Shown piece after piece: positions 60,742-64,000 of a DNA stretch of 64,000 nt. Location of the stretch: positions 62,001 through 126,000 of the forward strand of contig NZ_JAIUJR010000002.1 in assembly GCF_020166335.1 (NCBI RefSeq), written 5' to 3'. The notes under the pieces were generated by a model. It was not told where the DNA came from, ran no database searches, and saw only the letters and a program-made list of their open reading frames with translations. Position numbers and translations under genes: made by a program. The stretch's first letter is position 1. Every line of letters starts with the position of its first letter. The stretch is from Winogradskyella alexanderae (lineage in GTDB: Bacteria; Bacteroidota; Bacteroidia; Flavobacteriales; Flavobacteriaceae).

Positions 60742-61596
60742 CTATAAGTTTTGTTTTACTGCTTTTCTCCAAAAATATAATCCGAAAATAAGCGTTACTA
60801 TAGCAAACATAATTCCGTTTTCACCAAGCCAATGTTCACTTCCTTCAACTTTTATGGTTAGCGAAGGCATAATTTTTTGAATATACACGTTGCTTACGGC
60901 GTGAAAAATTACTGCTGGCCATAGGCTTTTAGATTTAAACGTGTAATATGTCATAATAAATGACATAGAAACAATTACGATAGTGAACGTTGTAAATTCT
61001 AATAGTACATTGTTACTATAGTAAACTAGCAATGGCCAATGCCAAAAAGACCAAATTAATCCACTAAAAATGGATACTCCTGTAAATGACAGCACTTTTC
61101 TCAACTCATAGATGAAAAATCCTCGCCATCCAATTTCTTCACCTAGGGTTGTTGCAGAGGCTCTTATAACTTCAACAGTGCCTAATAAACTAATGGCTAT
61201 GATGGCTATTGACGTTGGATTTAAAGTTCCAATACCAAACAGACCCAGTTCTTTTCCCCATTCAGTTATGGCTTCTTCATTTGCTAGGTTTCCGAATCCA
61301 AAAATCCAGATTAATAAATAAGTGATTACACCATAAAAGGCAGGAATAAAATAAGACCATCGAATATATCTCCATTTACCCCAATTCCAGTTTAGTGATG
61401 AAATTTTACGTCCTTTTATTTTTAGGGTAATAAATGCAGCTATTGCTGGACACCACATGATAGCGCCAACATAAATTCTTGATGGATATAAATTGACTAT
61501 TGCATAATGAAATGGTGACGTAAGAGCAATTACAAGACCCAGAAATAAGAGTATTGTTTTCCAGGTTTGTTTTTTATTTTCTATAGATTTTATCAT
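60742..61596 (-). CDS. CPBP-family intramembrane protease
   Basis: The 284-residue protein has about seven TM helices. The motifs are intact: EEIGWRGFFIYEL near 155 (EExxxR), WSFWHWPLLVYY near 188 (H) and AVIFHAVSNVYI near 239 (HxxxN). CPBP/Abi proteases process prenylated or small membrane proteins and are often linked to bacteriocin immunity. It lies 25 bp after trpS and 95 bp before the esterase start. Confidence 0.9.
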   Translation of the reverse strand: MIKSIENKKQTWKTILLFLGLVIALTSPFHYAIVNLYPSRIYVGAIMWCPAIAAFITLKIKGRKISSLNWNWGKWRYIRWSYFIPAFYGVITYLLIWIFGFGNLANEEAITEWGKELGLFGIGTLNPTSIAIIAISLLGTVEVIRASATTLGEEIGWRGFFIYELRKVLSFTGVSIFSGLIWSFWHWPLLVYYSNNVLLEFTTFTIVIVSMSFIMTYYTFKSKSLWPAVIFHAVSNVYIQKIMPSLTIKVEGSEHWLGENGIMFAIVTLIFGLYFWRKAVKQNL

Positions 61597-61621
61597 GATG
61601 AGTAGTTTTATAATGGTGCTA

Positions 61622-62683
61622 TTATATTTTCATATTCATTACTTCAGTGACTTCGCTAAGCGTTTCAATTGCTGTTTTTCTTGCCTTACTTATACCTTTA
61701 TGCAAAATATCCCTAACATAGTCCTTGTTTTTTTCCAACTCTTTTCTTTTATCTCTTATGGGCTCAAAATATGTGTTTATAGCTTCAGCTGTTATTTGCT
61801 TAAGCTTACCTGATCCTTGGTCGCCAACTTCATCAGCAATATCAATTGGGTTTTTATCTGAACATAAGGAAGCTAATTTAAGTAAGTTGGAAACTTCTGG
61901 TCTGTTTACAGGGTCATAAGATATGCGGCGGTTTGAATCCGTCTTGGCAGATTTTATCAGTTTAACTGTTTCGTCAGCTGTCGCCTTAATCCTAATTGAA
62001 TTGTTACGACTTTTACTCATTTTTTGAACACCATCTAATCCAAGAATAAGTGGTGAATTGGTAAAAAGAGCGACAGGCTCTGGAAAGATGTTACTATTAA
62101 ATTTCTTATTAAATCGTTTTGCAATTTTACGGGTTAATTCTATATGAGGTAATTGATCTTTTCCAACAGGAACCACATTACTTTTACAAAACAAAATGTC
62201 AGCAGCTTGGTGAACTGGATAGATATACATTCCTGCATTAATAGTATTCATTCCTGAAGCAGTAATTTCTTCTTTAACCGTAGGGTTTTTGTTCAATTCT
62301 GAACTAGACACCAATGTTAGAAAAGGAATAGTGAGTTGATTTAGTTCAGGAATATGGCTGTGAGGAAAAATATGTGTTTTATAATTTCCTGGGTCTAAAC
62401 CACAAGCTAAATAGTCTAGGGCTAATTCATATACATAATTCGAATTATCATTAAAAATATCCCTATCCGTTAAAACTTGATAATCAGCAATTAAAATATA
62501 AGTTTCAATTCCTAAACTTTGTAATTTTAAACGGTTGACAATCGAACCAAAATAGTGTCCAAGATGAAGATTACCTGTAGGTCTATCTCCAGTTAATACT
62601 CGGTATTTATTAGGATTCTGAGACAAATCATATTCCCACAATTTGCTTTGCTTTTTAGCAATTTCAAAACTTTTGTTTTTCAT
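61622..62683 (-). CDS. trpS: Tryptophanyl-tRNA synthetase, non-standard (auxiliary-type) branch
   Basis: The 353-residue length is normal for TrpRS. Class I motifs are present: HLGHYFG (HIGH) near 44 and KMSKSRN (KMSKS) near 222. The entry reads TGDRPTGNLHLGHYFGS rather than the usual SGxQPTGxLHxGNYxG, a pattern recalled from auxiliary, drug-resistant TrpRS forms. The gene starts inside the stop of a DUF6624-like lipoprotein gene (4-bp overlap) and is followed by a CPBP protease, not by housekeeping genes. The cell may therefore have a second trpS elsewhere. Confidence 0.85.
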   Translation of the reverse strand: MKNKSFEIAKKQSKLWEYDLSQNPNKYRVLTGDRPTGNLHLGHYFGSIVNRLKLQSLGIETYILIADYQVLTDRDIFNDNSNYVYELALDYLACGLDPGNYKTHIFPHSHIPELNQLTIPFLTLVSSSELNKNPTVKEEITASGMNTINAGMYIYPVHQAADILFCKSNVVPVGKDQLPHIELTRKIAKRFNKKFNSNIFPEPVALFTNSPLILGLDGVQKMSKSRNNSIRIKATADETVKLIKSAKTDSNRRISYDPVNRPEVSNLLKLASLCSDKNPIDIADEVGDQGSGKLKQITAEAINTYFEPIRDKRKELEKNKDYVRDILHKGISKARKTAIETLSEVTEVMNMKI

Positions 62684-63369
62684 TTATAATATTTGTTTGC
62701 TTTTTCCTTAGCCAAAATAAATTCTTCAGATCTTTTTATCTGTTCTTCAAGATTCCATTCAAAATCAAATCTATTTTTAAGGAATATAGCAATTGAATCT
62801 AGCCCAATTGCAGTTCGCCTTTTATCTATATTTTCTGGTTCAAAAATTGGCCATAGGTTAAAACTTTTTGTTTCTGGATAGTATTTCATCTGTCCGCCAT
62901 AAATCTGCAAATCACCTCGTTCGGTTGCAATTCTGTCTTCTGCTCTGACCAAAAAGCGTGGTTCTAATTTTTTATCATTTACAGCTTGTCTCATTAAGGG
63001 GAGATATTGTAATCGAACTTTGTTCTCTGAATGTTGAATAACGTTACATATTGTCCAATTTCCCTGTTCACCTATCATTTCCTTTGTTGGCCAACCATAT
63101 TTTTCGAGAATAGTTTTTACTTTTTCTTCGTTAATTGCATGATTTTTATCAATAATTAAATTTTGTTCTTTCACCAAATCATGATTAACTCCATACAGCT
63201 CAATTAATGAGTCTCTCGATCTAATTGGGAGCTGTTCAGTTTTCCAGATGGTATCCAAAACGGCAATTAGGTTTTCTTGTTTCTCCACAGTTTTCTTTAT
63301 TTCTTTTGACTTGTTATTATCAGAGCAACTTATTGCTATAAGTAAACAGAATAGTAATGTATGTTTCAT
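62680..63369 (-). CDS. DUF6624-like lipoprotein
   Basis: The 229-residue protein has a lipoprotein signal (HTLLFCLLIAISCSD, Cys at 15) and a mature part with KVKTILEKYGWPTKEMIGEQ, then VRLQYLPLMRQAV and AEDRIATERGDLQIYGGQM, the order seen in DUF6624 proteins. The DRIATERG-x-x-QIYGGQ part looks like an active or ligand site, but no activity is known. It ends in a 4-bp overlap with trpS, so the two are co-translated, which is an odd pairing. Confidence 0.8.
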   Translation of the reverse strand: MKHTLLFCLLIAISCSDNNKSKEIKKTVEKQENLIAVLDTIWKTEQLPIRSRDSLIELYGVNHDLVKEQNLIIDKNHAINEEKVKTILEKYGWPTKEMIGEQGNWTICNVIQHSENKVRLQYLPLMRQAVNDKKLEPRFLVRAEDRIATERGDLQIYGGQMKYYPETKSFNLWPIFEPENIDKRRTAIGLDSIAIFLKNRFDFEWNLEEQIKRSEEFILAKEKANKYYK

Positions 63370-63395
63370 TTTTTAAGGGATTATTATTTGATTTA

Positions 63396-64000
63396 TTACC
63401 TTAGTTCTTTGTGAGCAAACGATATATGTGGTTTACGAATCATTGATGTTCCAATCAATGCAAACCAAACAATCTGACTAACTCCAAAAATTACTTTGAA
63501 TACCTCGAAAGGTAAAATGGTTAGAATCCCTGCAAGTGCAACAATTAGGCCTAAAAGGTTCAATGGTTTTGAGAAAAACGAATATTTTAAAGGTGCTATA
63601 CTTAAAAGTAATACCCAAATTGCTCCAACAATTTCATTTCCTCCACCAAGTCCTTCTGAAACAATAACAACACTTGTCCAGATTGCCATAGCCTTTTGCG
63701 GGTCCTCAATTCCAATTTCAATAACGGAACTGAGTCCAATATTTGTAATCATGCCACTGGCTAAAACTAAGCCAACCCAGATGATTCCAAAAACAGAGGC
63801 CAGTATCGAAAGATTGGGCAAATGATCCTTTATTTTTTGGTGCAATGAAACAACTAATACAGCAAGTAAAATTCCAAATAAGACATAGCTTATCAAGTTT
63901 AATATTGACAGAATCACATAGTTGTCGATTAAGAAATTTATTCTTTCAATTTCCGTTGCGTCTCCTTTCGGATAATCTAATATTCCACCATAAACTATAA
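63396..64000 (-). CDS. Membrane protein (DUF4386-like), N-terminus beyond the window
   Basis: A GTG at 63917 could start a 173-residue protein, but the same frame stays open without stop to the window edge and reads YGGILDYPKGDATEIERINF before it, a coherent extracytoplasmic segment, so the true start is probably outside. At least five TM helices are visible (NLISYVLFGILLAVLVVSL; FGIIWVGLVLASGMITNIG; VGAIWVLLLSIAPL). The order of helices and the GGxLDYP start recall DUF4386 proteins. Function unknown. It precedes the DUF6624-like gene by 26 bp. Confidence 0.75.
   Translation of the reverse strand, partial: IVYGGILDYPKGDATEIERINFLIDNYVILSILNLISYVLFGILLAVLVVSLHQKIKDHLPNLSILASVFGIIWVGLVLASGMITNIGLSSVIEIGIEDPQKAMAIWTSVVIVSEGLGGGNEIVGAIWVLLLSIAPLKYSFFSKPLNLLGLIVALAGILTILPFEVFKVIFGVSQIVWFALIGTSMIRKPHISFAHKELR

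Noticed and set aside
1..64000. tRNA, rRNA, complete insertion sequences, phage or integrase genes
   Set aside because: None could be recognised on either strand; the fragments in 30-53 kb have no transposase or terminal repeats of known IS families.

Overview
The window looks like a chromosome segment from a gliding marine-type member of the Flavobacteriaceae (phylum Bacteroidota). The evidence is the gldF/gldG gliding genes, a type IX secretion (T9SS) type B sorting domain, many short lipoprotein signals, low GC, and promoters with the Bacteroidota -7 box TAnnTTTG. I found no rRNA, tRNA, CRISPR array or intact insertion sequence.

Region 1 (1-4.4 kb) is core genome on the plus strand: gldF, a small membrane protein, gldG and dnaN, closed by a strong bidirectional terminator.

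Region 2 (4.45-18.2 kb) lies entirely on the minus strand and is a sulfur-stress block. It encodes TauE/SafE sulfite export, a CstB-like metallo-beta-lactamase/rhodanese protein, a rhodanese, a c-type cytochrome fused to a DUF3365 domain, a peroxiredoxin, a sulfide:quinone oxidoreductase-like flavoprotein, and a TolC/adaptor/RND pump followed by a P-II-like protein and a YgaP-like DUF2892 protein. Two small genes (46 and 48 codons) sit between them. Seven promoters here share one layout: a 14-bp dyad (GTAAC-N4-GTTAC; one divergent version ATGAC-N4-GTCAG), exactly 22 bp, then TAnnTTT(G/A). The dyad is therefore centred near -41, as expected for class II activation by a Crp/Fnr-family regulator. 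This ties the RND pump and the small proteins to sulfide/persulfide handling and is the strongest candidate for an undescribed system. The regulator is not in the window. A decayed corA remnant ends the block.

Region 3 (18.4-30.5 kb) holds an APC permease translationally coupled to a lipoprotein methyltransferase, a dienelactone hydrolase, an S9 peptidase with a Vps10/sortilin-like partner, and a T9SS-exported lectin protein with six tandem repeats.

Region 4 (30.5-55.6 kb) is accessory: paralogous secreted hydrolases (esterases, S41 peptidases, serine hydrolases) next to membrane-linked regulators (LuxR, AraC, LytTR), with several gene fragments and one frameshifted CPBP protease. Three same-orientation copies of an intergenic repeat punctuate it, each starting with a sequence resembling the 3' end of mnmE, a known integration site for genomic islands. 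Region 5 (55.6-64 kb, minus strand) continues with hydrolases, an MDR oxidoreductase, a second CPBP protease, a non-standard tryptophanyl-tRNA synthetase, a DUF6624-like lipoprotein and a membrane protein cut by the window edge.
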